Source: Sphaerolaimus hirsutus (taxonomy: Eukaryota; Nematoda; Chromadorea; Monhysterida; Sphaerolaimidae). Taken from it: 64,000 bases of DNA. This document shows, piece after piece, positions 10,230-21,591 of this stretch. Positions within the stretch are counted from its first letter, which is position 1; every line of letters begins with the position of its first letter. The stretch is taken from assembly GCA_964036195.1 (NCBI GenBank), contig OZ038453.1, positions 1,922,001-1,986,000 of the forward strand, given 5' to 3'. The notes under the pieces were generated by a model that was not told the origin of the DNA, searched no databases, and saw nothing but the letters and a program-made list of their open reading frames with translations. The position numbers and the translations under genes are program-made.

Positions 10230-10698
10230 TACCGTATTACCTCTAATATAAGGTATACATTATATTGTTTTCATCAGATTTTTCAAGCCAAAAGTTATGC
10301 CTTATATTAGAGGGTACCTTATATTACAGGGTACCTTCAATTATTTTCACCAGATTTTAAAGAAATTTTACCAACAGTGAACAATGATACAATTCATTTT
10401 TCAAATTGGAATGTACAAAATAGGTGGTACAGTATCACTACAAAATGGCAGAAGTTGACAAAGAGTTATCGCAGTGCCCTTCGGCACCATTTTCATCATT
10501 TTCCGCCATGTTTGGCGACCGTCTTTATGATTTTGCGCGTTTTGGCACGCAGCCAGCTGTGCCTTATATTAGAGGTATGCCTTATATTAGAGGGTACCTT
10601 ATATTTATTTCGTCACATTCAAAAAAGCCAAAAGTTATACCTTATATTAGAGTGTACCTTATATTAGAGGGATACCTTATATTGGAGGTAATACGGTA
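10230..10698. mobile_element. Class C MITE with CCTTATATTAGAGG words
   Basis: 469 bp. Ends TACCGTATTACCTCTAATAT and ATTGGAGGTAATACGGTA are inverted. The word CCTTATATTAGAGGGTA is repeated several times near both ends in direct and inverted form. The first nine bases match the class A and B MITEs but the interior word is different. Confidence 0.8.
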
Positions 10699-10879
10699 TC
10701 TGTGCTTTTGTTTTCTAGGTATTTAGGATACAATTCCATACATATTTCGGCTTTTTTGGTTCCCAGCGTGCAGCAATTCAATGGAAAAATGCATGCCGCG
10801 GAATTACAATGAGTGGTGCGCGCCACGCACAATATTTAACCAATTCAAATACGATGATGTTTTTAAAACCTAACATAGC

Positions 10880-11095
10880 ACCCCGGGGGTGCTATACAGC
10901 TGTGTAACACCCCGGGTGTTGTGCACGGGGGGGTCCTTTACACGGAGAAATATGGTACATCTATGTAATTGTTTGATTTTTATACATCTGAGTATGGGGG
11001 ATTTTAAATAATTTTTGGCTAAATAATAGACCCCCCTAAAATACCCCCCCTCCCGCGAATTACCCCCCAAATTTTGCTGGCAAAATTTTAAACCC
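10880..11095. repeat. MITE fragments (CCCCGGGGGTG words)
   Basis: GCACCCCGGGGGTGCTATAC palindromic sequence is followed by an ACGGAGAAATATGGTA terminus and CCCCCCTAAAATACCCC words, consistent with overlapping truncated MITEs. Confidence 0.45.
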
Positions 11096-11927
11096 TGCAT
11101 AAACTCGGCAGACATTATGCGAGTCAATGGTCTAACGAATTTTTGTACAAGTGCCATTCTAACCCAATTTCATTGTTATTGACACTCGTATTTCATGCGT
11201 AGGGATGACCATCAACAAATTTTTCAATTAGATAAGTGAACGTCACCGTCGAAATTTGAATTTAAGATCTACACTTTATATATATATATACGATAATTTC
11301 TTATTATTACGAACATAGTGAGCATTTTATGTTATTCAGAGCAATTTTTAGATTTTCAAAACGATCCAGATTTCGCTAGTGGTGTACAGTGTACAGGGTC
11401 GTTCTTCCCTTGTTCGATCGCACGCACACATACGTACTTTTTCGTTGGAATTTGTCCGGACTGTTACATTAAAATACCTTGTTATCTGCTTTCATATGAC
11501 AATATGCGTGTCCAGTTTATCCTGTTCTCGCATAAAACGTCGGATTGAATAAGATTTACCATGCATCGATTGGAATGCATTCATTAAAATTCAAAATTAA
11601 CTTAACAATTTTAACGAAATTGAAAATTGGTACGTAAGGGCCGAATCACTGATTCCTTTCCTGTCTGCCGAGTTTACCTAACAGATGCCATTTTTAATGA
11701 TTATTTAGTATTTTTATAGGAAAATGATGGGATCTCTTCAAGCTTTCTTTATTTTAGCAACAAAGAATACATTTTCTGTACATGTGAACTTTTGAAAAGT
11801 ATGTGTACAGTTGAGTACAGATACTCGTTTTAAGTATACATAAATGTGTTTACCCAGTACTCAATGTATTGATGTTTCTTTGATGTACACGTCCGCTCTC
11901 TAAAAAAACGATCTCGTCATTAATGAT
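11096..11927. other. Decayed repeat, no gene
   Basis: TAAACTCGGCAGACA at 11099 is mirrored by TGTCTGCCGAGTTTA near 11662. The segment 11630-11690 (AAGGGCCGAATCACTGATTC) has a diverged partner at 62625-62670, so this is part of a repeat family of unknown type. A 76-codon frame at 11318-11548 has no recognisable domain. Confidence 0.35.
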
Positions 11928-12184
11928 GTAAAGGCACCGGGGCACCGGTGCCCCGGTGCTGGGCACCGAAGAGCACCAGCATTTCCATGCAAATTTCATT
12001 TTACCGTTTCCATTTTTCCGGCCCCTTTTTCCGTTTTCCGGCCACTGAAAATTTTTTTACATTTCCGTTTCCGTTTTCCGCCAAGTGCACATTTTTTCGA
12101 TTTTCCATTCCGTTTTCCGGCCACTAAAATTTTTTTTCCGTTTCCGTTAATGTTTTCCAGAAAAAAATTTTTTTGACACCCTAG
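11928..12184. mobile_element. GGCACC fragment joined to TTTTCCG element right end
   Basis: 11931-11985 is the start of a GGCACC-word element (GATGTAAAGGCACCGG). At about 11988 it switches to TTTCCGTTTTCCG arrays ending TTTTTGACACCCTA at 12184. The last 200 bp parallel 13605-13804. Confidence 0.6.
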
Positions 12185-13096
12185 TTTGAGGGTTTTTTTC
12201 TCTGTCATGGAATAAATTTGTGTCTGGCCACCCACATCAAATTGTAGCACTAAGATTTCTCTACAGGAACCCCTGTAGCTGCTTTGACGCAACCGCTGTG
12301 GCGCCTCCGATAAAAACTTATCAAATTCCGGCCAGCCAAAAATAATGGGATTTTTGGTGCCATTTTTTTTTTGTGCTGTTTACACGCGTTGTGTAAAGAG
12401 CGCAAGAACTGAGCGCAATCAGGATATTCATGTACAGAAATGCGCGGGCTTTCTACATAGGTGCCCAGCGCTACGCGTTTCTTAAATTATCGTCCTCAAT
12501 TTGACTGCAATGATCAACGTTTTTTGGTCGGTTTTTGGCGGTTTTGACACATTTTGTTGGACGCCAGCCTGAATCTGCACGGAGGGGAGCGAAAATTGAA
12601 TGAAAGATGCACAAAAGCATCTTTCTACATGCTCCAAATTGCCCAAAACACCCCTCAAAAAAGTTCTTTATGAACTCTCAAACATTTTTTCTTGTCCAAA
12701 AAGAGGTTCAGGTTCAGGCGGCCTTTGCGGTGCTCCTGCAGCAGCAGAAGGGCCACGCTTTTTGGAGATATATGTGCTATATATCCATTTTCGACTGTTT
12801 TGCAGTACTTTTTGCATACTCTCTTCCTTTTGTCCTTCTATGCCTTCAAAAAATCACCATAAAAGACTATCTGAAATATGTTTTCTGTACTCAAATACTT
12901 TGAAAAAGTATACGTAAAAGCAAGTACATAAACTTTTTTCAGAGGAAACGTAAACGTATTTACTCTGTACTCGGGTATACGTATTTATCGAGTAAAAGTA
13001 AATACATATTAACAACTATGCCATCCATCTTTAAAATGTTTGGTAAAAATAACATTGAAAGCACAGCATTGCATGTAATAAGTGTGTAAATTGATA
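12185..13096. other. No supported gene; repeat remnants
   Basis: 12300-12600 has no recognisable content. 12600-12917 has two overlapping ~100-codon plus frames without known domains. 12890-13010 contains GTATACGTAAAAGCAAGTAC and ACTCGGGTATACG pieces of the acgTAC hAT family. Confidence 0.3.
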
Positions 13097-13212
13097 TACC
13101 GTATTCCCTCGAATTATCCCCCCCCCCTTGAATTAATTCCCCCTCGAAGTAACGCCCCCTCAGAATGGGCTGGGGAAACAATAACCCCCCCCCCTCGAAA
13201 TACCCTCCCCCC
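13097..13212. mobile_element. Truncated TACCGTATT-class MITE
   Basis: TACCGTATTCCCTCGAATTA followed by C-rich words and CTCGAAATACCCTCC. It is cut at about 13212 by the TTTTCCG element. Confidence 0.6.
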
Positions 13213-13807
13213 TTCGAAATGATGTACGTGTCAAATTTTCATTTTCCCTTTTCCGGTTCCATTTTCCGCAGGCAAATTTTTTCCGTTTTCCATTGCGTTT
13301 TCGGGCTGCTGAAATTTTTTTCCGTTTTTCCAGCCACTTTTTTTCCGTTTCCGTTTTTCAGGCTCATTTTCCGTTTTCCGGCTAAAACTTCAGTTTTTCC
13401 GCCTTTTTTTCGTTTTCCAGCTCAATTTCCAGTTTATCCACTTTTTTCCGTTTTCCGCCTCAATTTTCTGTTTTTCCGCCTCATTTTACTTTTTTTGGCT
13501 CAACTTTTTGTTTTTTGTTCCATCCAAACTGGGAAAAAATTCATGCAGATTGTCAATTATGTAAAAAAAAATTCTGTTCCCAACAAATTTTCAGCAAATT
13601 TTTTCCACTTCCATGCAAATTTCATTTTTCCATTTCCGTTTTTCCAACCCCTTTTTCCGTTTTCTGGCCACTGAAATTTTTGTTTCATTTCTGTTTCCGT
13701 TTTCCGCCAAGTGCAAATTTTTTTTCCGTTTTCCATTCCATTTTCCGGCTGCTAAAATTTTTTTTCTGTTTCCGTTTTTGTAAAAAAATTTTTTTGACAC
13801 CCTAGTT
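13213..13807. mobile_element. TTTTCCG pyrimidine-array element (hAT-like)
   Basis: About 590 bp of imperfect TTTTCCGTTTTCC and CAAATTTTTTTCCG words, strongly pyrimidine-biased on this strand. It begins GTGTCAAATTTTC and ends TTTTTGACACCCTA, the same termini as the element at 32487 that has an 8-bp target duplication. The long plus-strand ORFs rich in F, P and R are products of the repeat. Confidence 0.65.
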
Positions 13808-13954
13808 GACACCCTTATGTCAAATGTCATGCAAAGTGTCAAAAGTCTGGTAAAATGCTTTGTAAACTGTCATGCAAATTGTCAGAAGTCATGTAAAATT
13901 ATGTAAATACGTATGTATGACTCATGTAAATGTGACACTAGTCTATAACTGGGT
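13808..13954. repeat. TGTCAAATGTCATGCAAAG words
   Basis: Several imperfect copies of GTCATGCAAAGTGTCAAAAG and GTCATGTAAAAT. The same family occurs at 5750, 47500 and 58370. Confidence 0.5.
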
Positions 13955-14444
13955 AGCCATTACGCGGATCTGCATTGTGCTTTTGCAGGCAATGCAAACT
14001 GTGAGAACTGACATGAAAGTACGTTTTGATTTCTTAGGTATAAAGTAGCAGCAGGGAACCCCCATTAAAGCTTGTGGATTCTGATAGCGGACATTGTGGG
14101 CTTCGCAATGGTGTAAAATATAGCCATTACGCAGATCTGCATTGTGCTTTTGCAGTTGATGCAAACTGCCGTAATCAATCTGAAAGTATGTTTCGATTTC
14201 TTAGGTATAAAGTAGTGACAGGGAACCCCCATAAAAGTTTGTGGATTCTCATAGAGGACATTGTGGGCTTTGCAACGGTGTAAAATAAAGCTGTTACGCA
14301 GATCTGCATTGTGCTTTTGCAGTTGATGCAAACTGCCGTAATCAACCTGAAAGTATGTTTTGATTTCTTAGGTATAAAGTAGCGACAGGGAACCCCCATA
14401 AAAGTTTGTGGATTCTGATAGAGGACATTGTGGGCTTCACAATG
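13955..14444. repeat. 167-bp tandem repeat, ~3 copies
   Basis: Units start at 13955, 14122 and 14289 (AGCCATTACGCAGATCTGCA) with a period of exactly 167 bp. The third unit is interrupted after TTCACAATG by the Harbinger element, and its continuation ATGGTGTAAAATAT is found at 16614. Similar minus-strand ORFs in each unit are repeat translations. Confidence 0.9.
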
Positions 14445-16613
14445 TGGCCACACAAGCTGGTTTTCAATGTTCCTTTTTGAAAACTCTCCTAGGCAACGCG
14501 TCGCTGTACGGAATTCAAAAGTGTGCAATTTGCACTTTTATTTTTCAATAAGTGACAGCATATGTGAATATTGGTTTTGGCAAGTCACATTTGTTGTTCA
14601 AAGTTCACATTTTCAGAACATTTTTGAAAACTGTAGGGCGACGCATCGCCTCTGTAGCGGCGATGCATCGCCAACATAATACTCTGAAAACAAGTTTGAA
14701 AACTTGAAATTGAATAATGTAGTTTTCAAAAATGTACATTCTAGTTTTCAAATGTATAAAACATTTTTGAAAAGTGAACATGGAGGGTGATGTACAGCGA
14801 TGTATGGCAACGTCGCTGTACGTCGCTGTACATCGCTGTACGTCGCTGTACACGCCAGTTTTCAATATCTGTGGAACATATGTGAAAATGCATTGCCTTA
14901 CACACCAAAAGTAGCAAAATCGTTGCCCAGCAACACCAGTTTACGAAATTTTGCCAACTTACTCCAAAATCCTTTAAAAACCACTGGATGAATGGGTTCA
15001 TGTAAAATTGACACTGTAGATGCAGTATTTTTTGCTGCATCTAATGATAGGGTTGTAGAAAACTTAGGATTTATATAAAATAAATTTTTTTTTTTTAAAT
15101 TATGTCACTGTGGCTACATTTCAGGCGACAACTGCATATGTCACCTGTTTTCATAACTTATTACCAATTTTGAAAAGTATTTATAAAATGAAAGAATTCA
15201 TGCATTTATCAACAACACAGAATCTGGGACTTGGTACTACTGTTATGAAGGGTTCAAAGGCACAACTACGAGTTAAATTTCTCTTCATGAAATTTGTGTG
15301 GACCATGCAATGATTATGAATGATCTTGCATTACAGATTGTCCCATGAACGCCACTGTGTAGAATGCATTTTTGGCGTTTTGGCTGCTTGGTGGCGGATC
15401 CTGCTCACGACAATTTCAATGGAACCACACAGGGTCAGCAAACTGGTGATGGCTGCGTGTTATTTGCACATTTTTATCAATGAATTGCGCGGCACAAATG
15501 TATCCGACCACTTTGACAAGGAAGGAAATGAAATGCCACCTGTGCGGGCTGTCGAAGAAGAAAGTCTACGCAACCAAATGGTTAGAAAATATATATATAG
15601 GTTTTGATTTCATTAATTTATAAATATTTCTGAATGTTATAAATTACACACAGTTAGATTGGCGCTTGGTGTACAATGGGCTAGATGAAATTCGGACACA
15701 AATCACAGGGATGAAATGCGAGATGCCCGGGGCATAAGAAAGAAACTCAAAGACTGGTTTAGATCCGCTCATGGTAGACTTCCATGGATAAATCCGGATA
15801 ACTTTGGATAAAAGTTCACATTTATGTTACATTTCGTAACAAGTTTTAGTATGAAATGAAAACATGTTTGAAAACAATACAATCAAATGGTTTTTAATTT
15901 TTTGTGCTAGTGTATTGAATGTGAAATGGTCGCAGTGAGTGTTCACTTGTTGTTCATTGTTTTGCCTTTCATTTACATACAAAATTGCCCATCTGAATTG
16001 CACTTGTGATTGTTTAAAAATATCATTGTTTGTTTTGCGGACATGTTATTGAACTGATTTTTTTATGTTCGGTGTGCAAAAATATGGGCTTTTTCATGTG
16101 ACAATGCTATAATTACAGATACATGGATGTAATTTAAAAAAAATCATTTAATGTTTTAAGCATAACCACAATTTCTCCATCATCTTTGAACTTCTATCAG
16201 GAAACATGGTATCAAACAAAAGAGAAAAAAATACTGGACATATATCTGAGACGGATATCATCTACAACATAAAACCAAATTTTTAAAAATATTTATAGCT
16301 AGAAAATGAATTAATTTAAAAAAATGTATCACAGCGCTAAAAATATACAATACAGTCCCAAAAATCAAGCATAATTTTCTGCATCACATGCCGCTTACAG
16401 CTTGTCCTACAAATTCCTACTTATTCCACAAAAAATATTTTGTCTGCAGCATTTTACCACACTTTTCAAATATGTGTTCTTCCGGAGGAAAAATAGATAA
16501 AAAAATAAAGATGGCGGCTGTTTGGCTGATTACACAGTCTGTTTAAATGATTTTGAAAACTAAATAATGGGTTTTCACAGAGGGAACCTTGAAAACCAGC
16601 TTGTGTGGTGCCA
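14445..16613 (+). mobile_element. PIF/Harbinger-type DNA transposon, decayed
   Basis: Termini TGGCCACACAAGCTGGTTTT and, inverted at 16587-16613, TGGCACCACACAAGCTGG form the inverted repeats. A 3-bp ATG target duplication flanks it (14442-14444 and 16614-16616). Removing the element plus one ATG restores the CAATGGTGTAAAAT junction seen inside the neighbouring 167-bp repeat units. The short duplication and the transposase inside both fit PIF/Harbinger. A 10-bp CGTCGCTGTA tandem (four copies, 14812-14852) lies near the left end. Confidence 0.8.
15339..15811 (+). pseudogene. Harbinger DDE transposase, C-terminal part
   Basis: The frame after a TTGCATTACAG acceptor-like site reads RLSHERHCVECIFGVLAA, the signature around the third catalytic acidic residue in the Harbinger/DDE_Tnp_4 family (usual form R-x-V-V-E-N-x-F-G-I-L). 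It continues through RILLTTISMEPHRVSKLV and AACYLHIFINEL. An ATG|GTTAG donor-like site near 15583 and a TACACACAG acceptor near 15653 suggest an intron. A second segment in another frame reads GIRKKLKDWF and ends LPWINPDNFG with a stop at 15809-15811, matching the usual C-terminal R-x2-L-x2-WF region. The N-terminal exons with the first two catalytic aspartates are not identifiable, so it is probably non-functional. Confidence 0.75.
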
Positions 16614-16616
16614 ATG

Positions 16617-17282
16617 GTGTAAAATATCTGTGTGTGGTTTGATCACCTTACATCACCATCCCACCTTAAAATGCTTGATTATGCTATATATAAGAGGAAA
16701 CTGAAAAAATGAAATATGATTTTTTCATCAGTGCTATATAGGCAACACTTTAAGAAAATAAAATTTTTTTTGGTGTTTCCAAGTTTTGGCCACTGACTCG
16801 TGGACTGACTCATATGTATACAATTCATCGCTAATTTTCTTTTTTGTATTTGCAGTATGACTTTCAGTAACATGATCTGATTGTGCCCATCTTCTCTTTT
16901 TGTGAGATTTAATTTGCCCAGCAATTTTTTTCAGATAGCCTAATTCAACATAGCTAATTAATTAATACGCAGCCTGCTTGAGGATATGATTGAAAGCCAG
17001 GGGTTTGGTTAATTGCTGGTGAAATGCATGGCACTTCACATTCCTGTGGTATTGTTTAATGTTTTTCATGGAAAAAGTCAAATGTGTTGTTCAATGAAAA
17101 TTTATAAAATGCATTGATTATGGAAAAAATGTAGCATTTTATTAATCCTTTTCAAAAAATGTAAAATGGACATGAAAAATTCATGTGCAATTTATAAATA
17201 CCTGGTAACACATTGCCAGGAATTTGAAATGTGTTGAGGAGGGTGTGGGCGCGGGGCCAATAATGTGGCAGCGAGTTAGTTC
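16617..17282. other. No gene seen
   Basis: AT-rich sequence. The first bases continue the 167-bp repeat and the remainder shows no ORF or repeat partner. Confidence 0.3.
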
Positions 17283-17512
17283 AACACGAGTCCAACATAG
17301 ATGGTACAAACCCTGTTCTTATGTAACACAGTCATTGTTTTAATGTGTGTTCTGCATTGCCCGGATCACAATCATATGGAAGTTATATACGTTGTCTTTA
17401 GACTCAATTTCAGGGTGGGGGGGGGGGATTCGAGAAGGGGTTTATAAGTTCAAAGTGGCTATTTTGAGGGTGAATCAAGGGGGGTATTTTGAGGAAATAC
17501 AATACAGTAGTG
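17283..17512. mobile_element. TACCGTATT-class MITE, reversed, left end missing
   Basis: CATAGATGGTACAAACCCTG, then TAACACAGTCATTGTTTT and GACTCAATTTCAGGG, then G-rich words and TTTTGAGGAAATACAATACA at the right end. The orientation is the same as at 5890. Confidence 0.6.
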
Positions 17513-17565
17513 TGTGGGCCACCATTAGCGACCCCTTGCGATCGCTGAATTGCATTCAGTGGCCA

Positions 17566-17665
17566 TTATGGGTGACGCAAAGATAAGTCCTATATCTTTC
17601 AAACTCATTGGTATGAAATGCATGGTAACTTGGATGTGTGCCAAGTTCATGTACCGTATTTCTTC
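17566..17665 (+). repeat. Short conserved segment, copy 1 (possible exon relic)
   Basis: ATGGGTGAC...CATCTTTCAAACTC..GGTATGAAA...GCCAAGTTCAT recurs at 19471-19560 and, diverged, at 62370-62440. The best frame in the copy at 19473 reads MGDKNRYPASFKLVGMKRK. The R-Y-x-A-S-F-K-L pattern resembles the N-terminal helix-turn-helix of pogo/Tigger-like transposases, but the stretch is too short to assign. Confidence 0.25.
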
Positions 17666-17944
17666 GATTCTATTGACAGTTCATTTACATTGCCTTGCTT
17701 GTTTACATTGTCATGTAAGACGGTTTTTTACAATGGGAAAAGACCCACCCCGACAAATTTTTAGACACTGAATGCAATAACAATTCATGAAACGTAAACA
17801 GGATCGCCCCCGCTACACTGGCAGACCGAGTTTTCCATGTTTTTGTAGTTAGCAGTTGTAGTGCTCTGCACCATGTTTCCATTTATTCAATTCTTTTTCC
17901 CAATGTACCATATTTTAATTAAGACTAGTTATTTAATTGTCAAT

Positions 17945-18460
17945 TTACACATAAGCAACATTCCATGTGTCACAAGGTGAGAGGGGAATTTCACATTTTG
18001 ATAAGAATGCTGCGGCGAGGCGTGCTGACACTTTTGAAGTTGTGGGCACAGTGTTGTGACTTTCTGGGTGGCTGAATGCACATTTAAACTTATCTATTTT
18101 TGGGCATAGGTGGAGACTGCGACTGAAAATTAGGTGGCGACCAGGAAGCATGGAACAATGATTTTTCTGAAACCAACAAAAGTATATACTGTTCCAAGTT
18201 TCTCCCCATGTTGACCAGATTGTCGACACTGTCATCTGGTATCGGTGGGTAGTAGAGACAGCTCCTGATAATGCCCCATAGTGACAAGTCGCAGTCCCAA
18301 AAAACATTTTCCACCACCCCAGCATACATATCCCACCACGCTTGGAAGGGCGAGGCCAGCGGACTGAAACCTTTCTTGCGGGTGCGGGTCGGCCAGATAG
18401 TCACAATATTGTGCCACGGCATTGAAGGTGATAAGCACCTGCGCTTGTGAGCATTTAGCT
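17945..18460 (-). other. Unidentified ORF-bearing island
   Basis: More GC-rich than its flanks and with no repeat partner in the window. Two overlapping minus frames of 126-139 codons (18325 to 17945, and 18509 to 18090) have varied amino-acid composition. I recognise no domain in either. It may be a decayed retroelement or an exon. A TACCGTAAACCTCGAATAAA terminus-like motif abuts at 18465. Confidence 0.25.
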
Positions 18461-18499
18461 TATTACCGTAAACCTCGAATAAAAACCCCCGGTTGAAAA

Positions 18500-19470
18500 A
18501 TGTTGCCATGACACTTAGAAGTTGTGTAAATAATTATTTTGTGTCACCCACAGAAGTTTCATGAGCTTAAGTACCTGTGATTAGTGTATTATTAATTAGA
18601 TAGAACTGTATCATTAAATAGTGTCAATTGAAACTTGTATTTTGATTGCATAATTATTGTTCATATAAAATTCACTGTGTGTATGTCTGATATTTAATGT
18701 TGAATTGATTTACTTTATCCACTCCCCTTGGTATAATTAAGAATTGTGCTGCTGTTTCATATTAATTAGGTTACATATTAGTAGTTTAGGTATTGTAGGT
18801 AAGTATGGAAGTTTTTGTATGTTTCTGTATATTCTAGTTATGCTTGAATAAGCCCCATGCCATGTGAAGCTAATGTTTTAGTGGCTTCTGATTCTGTGTA
18901 TAATTATTAGCTATTTCACTTTTAATTGATGTATTTACGTTAGTTTTGTGACTTCGCTACTTTTGTGCCTTTTTAAATTAACTATGTGACCTTGATTTTA
19001 TGATTCTGCTTATCAATGCTGGCCGTGATCATTTTGTGTCTTTCACTGAAATTGTATTTTTGTTCTTTTTATTCACCTTCATTATGGTATTTACTTATGC
19101 CTTATAAGTAGCTATTTGTTGTTTTTTCACGTCACTTTGACTATGAGAAATTTTGCATTGACTTTGACTGCTTTCACATATTTCCATTGCCCAAATAAAG
19201 TGCTTCTCTTATTCAACTTGGACCCCCTTTGAGTATAAATACTAACTTTACTTATTTTCTGTTTGGCTAATTAACATCGCTTTGAATTACTGCACTGCTT
19301 GTGCTAGGTGTAGGCGCTGTGCGTGCCACGGGAAACAGAGCAGCGTGATCTCCGAGAGGTCACTGCATGCTCTGCAAAAAACCTGTCTTCGGACAATTCC
19401 CATAATTTGAAGTGCATGTTCAAATACATTGATGTATTAAAATATAGATAATGTGTTATCTGATTCATCC
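18500..19470. other. No gene; possible solo LTR
   Basis: AT-rich, without ORFs, containing ACTCCCCTTGGTATAATTAA, TTGAATAAGCCCC and an AATAAA at about 19195 followed by GTGCTTCTC. The composition resembles the BEL/Pao LTRs at 37560 and 41991, but no alignment or terminal repeat was established. 19310-19380 is a small GC-rich patch. Confidence 0.2.
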
Positions 19471-19560
19471 ATCATGGGTGACAAGAACAGATATCCTGCA
19501 TCTTTCAAACTTGTTGGTATGAAACGCAAAGTAACTTGGAATTGTGCCAAGTTCATATAC
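19471..19560 (+). repeat. Short conserved segment, copy 2 (possible exon relic)
   Basis: Best-preserved copy. ATGGGTGACAAGAACAGATA opens a frame that continues past GCCAAGTTCATATAC until a stop near 19603. See the copy at 17566 for the proposed relationship. Confidence 0.25.
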
Positions 19561-19734
19561 ATATGTGCACTTGTACAAAAATTATGTAGCCCATTGAATT
19601 TATGAGTTTGACTTGATTATTGACTTTTGGCCAAGTTGATTAGGTAATTCTGTCGAGTACAGCACAATTACAACAATCAGTGTACATATTGGCATAATTT
19701 ACTGGGTATTGCTTCAGAGTCAGCTCTATATTAA

Positions 19735-20011
19735 CACCAATCACCATTCACAATTTCACAATCATTCAATCACAATTTACATCCAGTGTATCTGTGCATT
19801 GAAAAAATCTATAATAGGGGAGGCATACGCTCGGGATGTTCGTAGCAGCCCCATTTGATTTTATCGTCATCAGTCCAACTAAAATGCTTTTTGCAGCACA
19901 GGGACTTCTCACCACTAAAAACGCAGGGGTTCTCGCCCCACAGACAATTCCAATGATTTCCTGGGCATGGGGAGTATCTTTATTTAGTACAAATCATAGT
20001 TGTAAAAATGT
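19735..20011. repeat. Repeat with inverted partner at 63130-63445
   Basis: CACCAATCACCATTCACAAT through GCAGCACAGGGACTTCTCAC to ACAAATCATAGTTGTAAAAA matches the reverse complement of 63130-63445 with substantial divergence. In both places it abuts class D MITE sequence, so the two may form one composite repeat. Confidence 0.65.
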
Positions 20012-20411
20012 TCACCATATTTCTTCTAATAGAATGGCATACATCCAATAGAATGGCACCTCAAATAGAACAGCAGCCTTTGCCACATTCTTGCTCTCAT
20101 GAAAACAATAGAATGGCAGCCTCCAATAGAACGACAGGTATAAATTATGCTGGCAGTTTGCCAAAAATCCCAAAAATGGATGATGAGAGTGTTCAAATAA
20201 GTGATAATATTCAAATTGATGCTCAGATATAAAAAAATATTGCTGAAGCCTCATTAAAAATAAGCCTATGTTGAAATTAGAAATCTGTAAAAAATTGGTG
20301 AACAAAATAGAATGGCAGCCTCCTATAGAATAGCACCTCCAGTAGAATGGCTGGTAAAAAAGTTTACAGAAAAACATATAGTAGCGCTCTTCTATTAGAA
20401 GAAATAGGGTA
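20012..20411. mobile_element. Class D MITE with CCAATAGAATGGC words
   Basis: Ends TCACCATATTTCTTCTAATA and CTATTAGAAGAAATAGGGTA are inverted and are close to TACCGTATTTC. About eight AATAGAAYGGC words occur in direct orientation (20029-20145 and 20305-20355). The central core has no coding capacity. A partner without clear ends lies at 62960-63130 in reverse. Confidence 0.7.
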
Positions 20412-20591
20412 CTCAAAGATATGTATACTCAAGTATATTAAATGTTTATGTAACCTCTGACAAAAGCACCTGTGCTCACTGTCTCATTACATACACTTTT
20501 TGAAAGTACATGGTCTGGCTGAAAAGTCCCCAGGCAGTGCTCACCATTAGCGCTAGGGGTAAGCTACGGTCATAAAATTTTAACAGGTTAA

Positions 20592-21591
20592 GACTCGCTT
20601 TGCATAAGAACCAGACTTGCGGCTTTGCATAAGTAGGCAGAAAATTTTGAACTTTGTTTTTTATTATTGTGGATTTGGATTCTACATACATAGAAACTCA
20701 AAAAAAAATTTGCACATATAATCGCAAATTGCATCTTCCTACTGTAAAAATCTATCAAAGTCAAAAATGCCCATTTTTGGGGCTGTTTTTTTGGAATTTC
20801 ATAACTTTTGTCAGACATGTCATATAAACTTAAAATTTTGGATATCAATTCACAGCAAAAACAGCGCTGGTGATCTGCCGTGATCTGCGGTGAAGTGTGT
20901 TCACGAGGCACTTCAACGCACTTCGCGGGTGCCAAAGCACTTCCAAACGCTTCACAAAATTTCTCGTGAAGGCACTTCACAGATGGCCAGATGGTTGGAA
21001 GTGTGATCATGAGCGGTGAAGTGCCCAGTGATCAGGCTTGATCAGGCTCTGAAGGGTGATCACGAGAGGCACTTCCAACCGCTTCAGTGCAGTTCACGAG
21101 CGTATTATTTGCTGTGATTAAGATAGTCTCAGAGATAAATTGGCTCATACAAACAAAATTTGTAAAACTTTTTTTCTAGCTAAAAATAAATGCTGAAATT
21201 TTGAAAATTACAAAAAATGCAGAGGTCACAATTCAGAAATTAAAATTTGGTGCCATTTTCAAGATTTAAGTGTTTATTTTTCTCTAGAAAAAAAGTGTTG
21301 CAAATTTTGTTTGCATGAGCCAATTTATCTCTGAGACTATCTTAATCGATATCCAAAATTTTAGATTTATATGACATGTCTGGCAAAAGTTATAAAATTC
21401 CAAAAAACAGCCCCAAAAATGAGCGTTTTTGACTTTGATCAATTTTTACAATAGGAAGATGCAATTTGCGACTTTACGTGCAAAATTAAATTTTGAGTTT
21501 CTATCTATGTAGAATCCAAATCCATAATAAAAAACGATCTTAAAAGTTTGTCTGTGGTCTGGAGAGGTTTGGTTCTTACGCAAAGTGAGTC
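20592..21591. mobile_element. TTAA-target foldback MITE
   Basis: Exactly 1,000 bp between TTAA at 20588-20591 and 21592-21595. Inverted ends are GACTCGCTTTGCATAAGAAC and GACTCACTTTGCGTAAGAAC. The arms are several hundred bp, mirrored about 21235 (for example AGATAAATTGGCTCAT and ATGAGCCAATTTATCT). The right arm of the outer foldback keeps the uninterrupted site ACAGG-TTAA-GATATC at 22657-22670 (complement), which confirms the TTAA target. piggyBac-type targeting is inferred. Confidence 0.85.

Noticed and set aside
13165..13805. Long plus-strand ORFs rich in F, P and R
   Set aside because: Pure translation of the TTTTCCG repeat; the same composition appears in each TTTTCCG element and in no other context.
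18500..19260. Solo BEL/Pao LTR
   Set aside because: Composition and AATAAA fit, but no alignable block with 37560-39283 or 41991-43088 was found by eye; left as an unassigned stretch.
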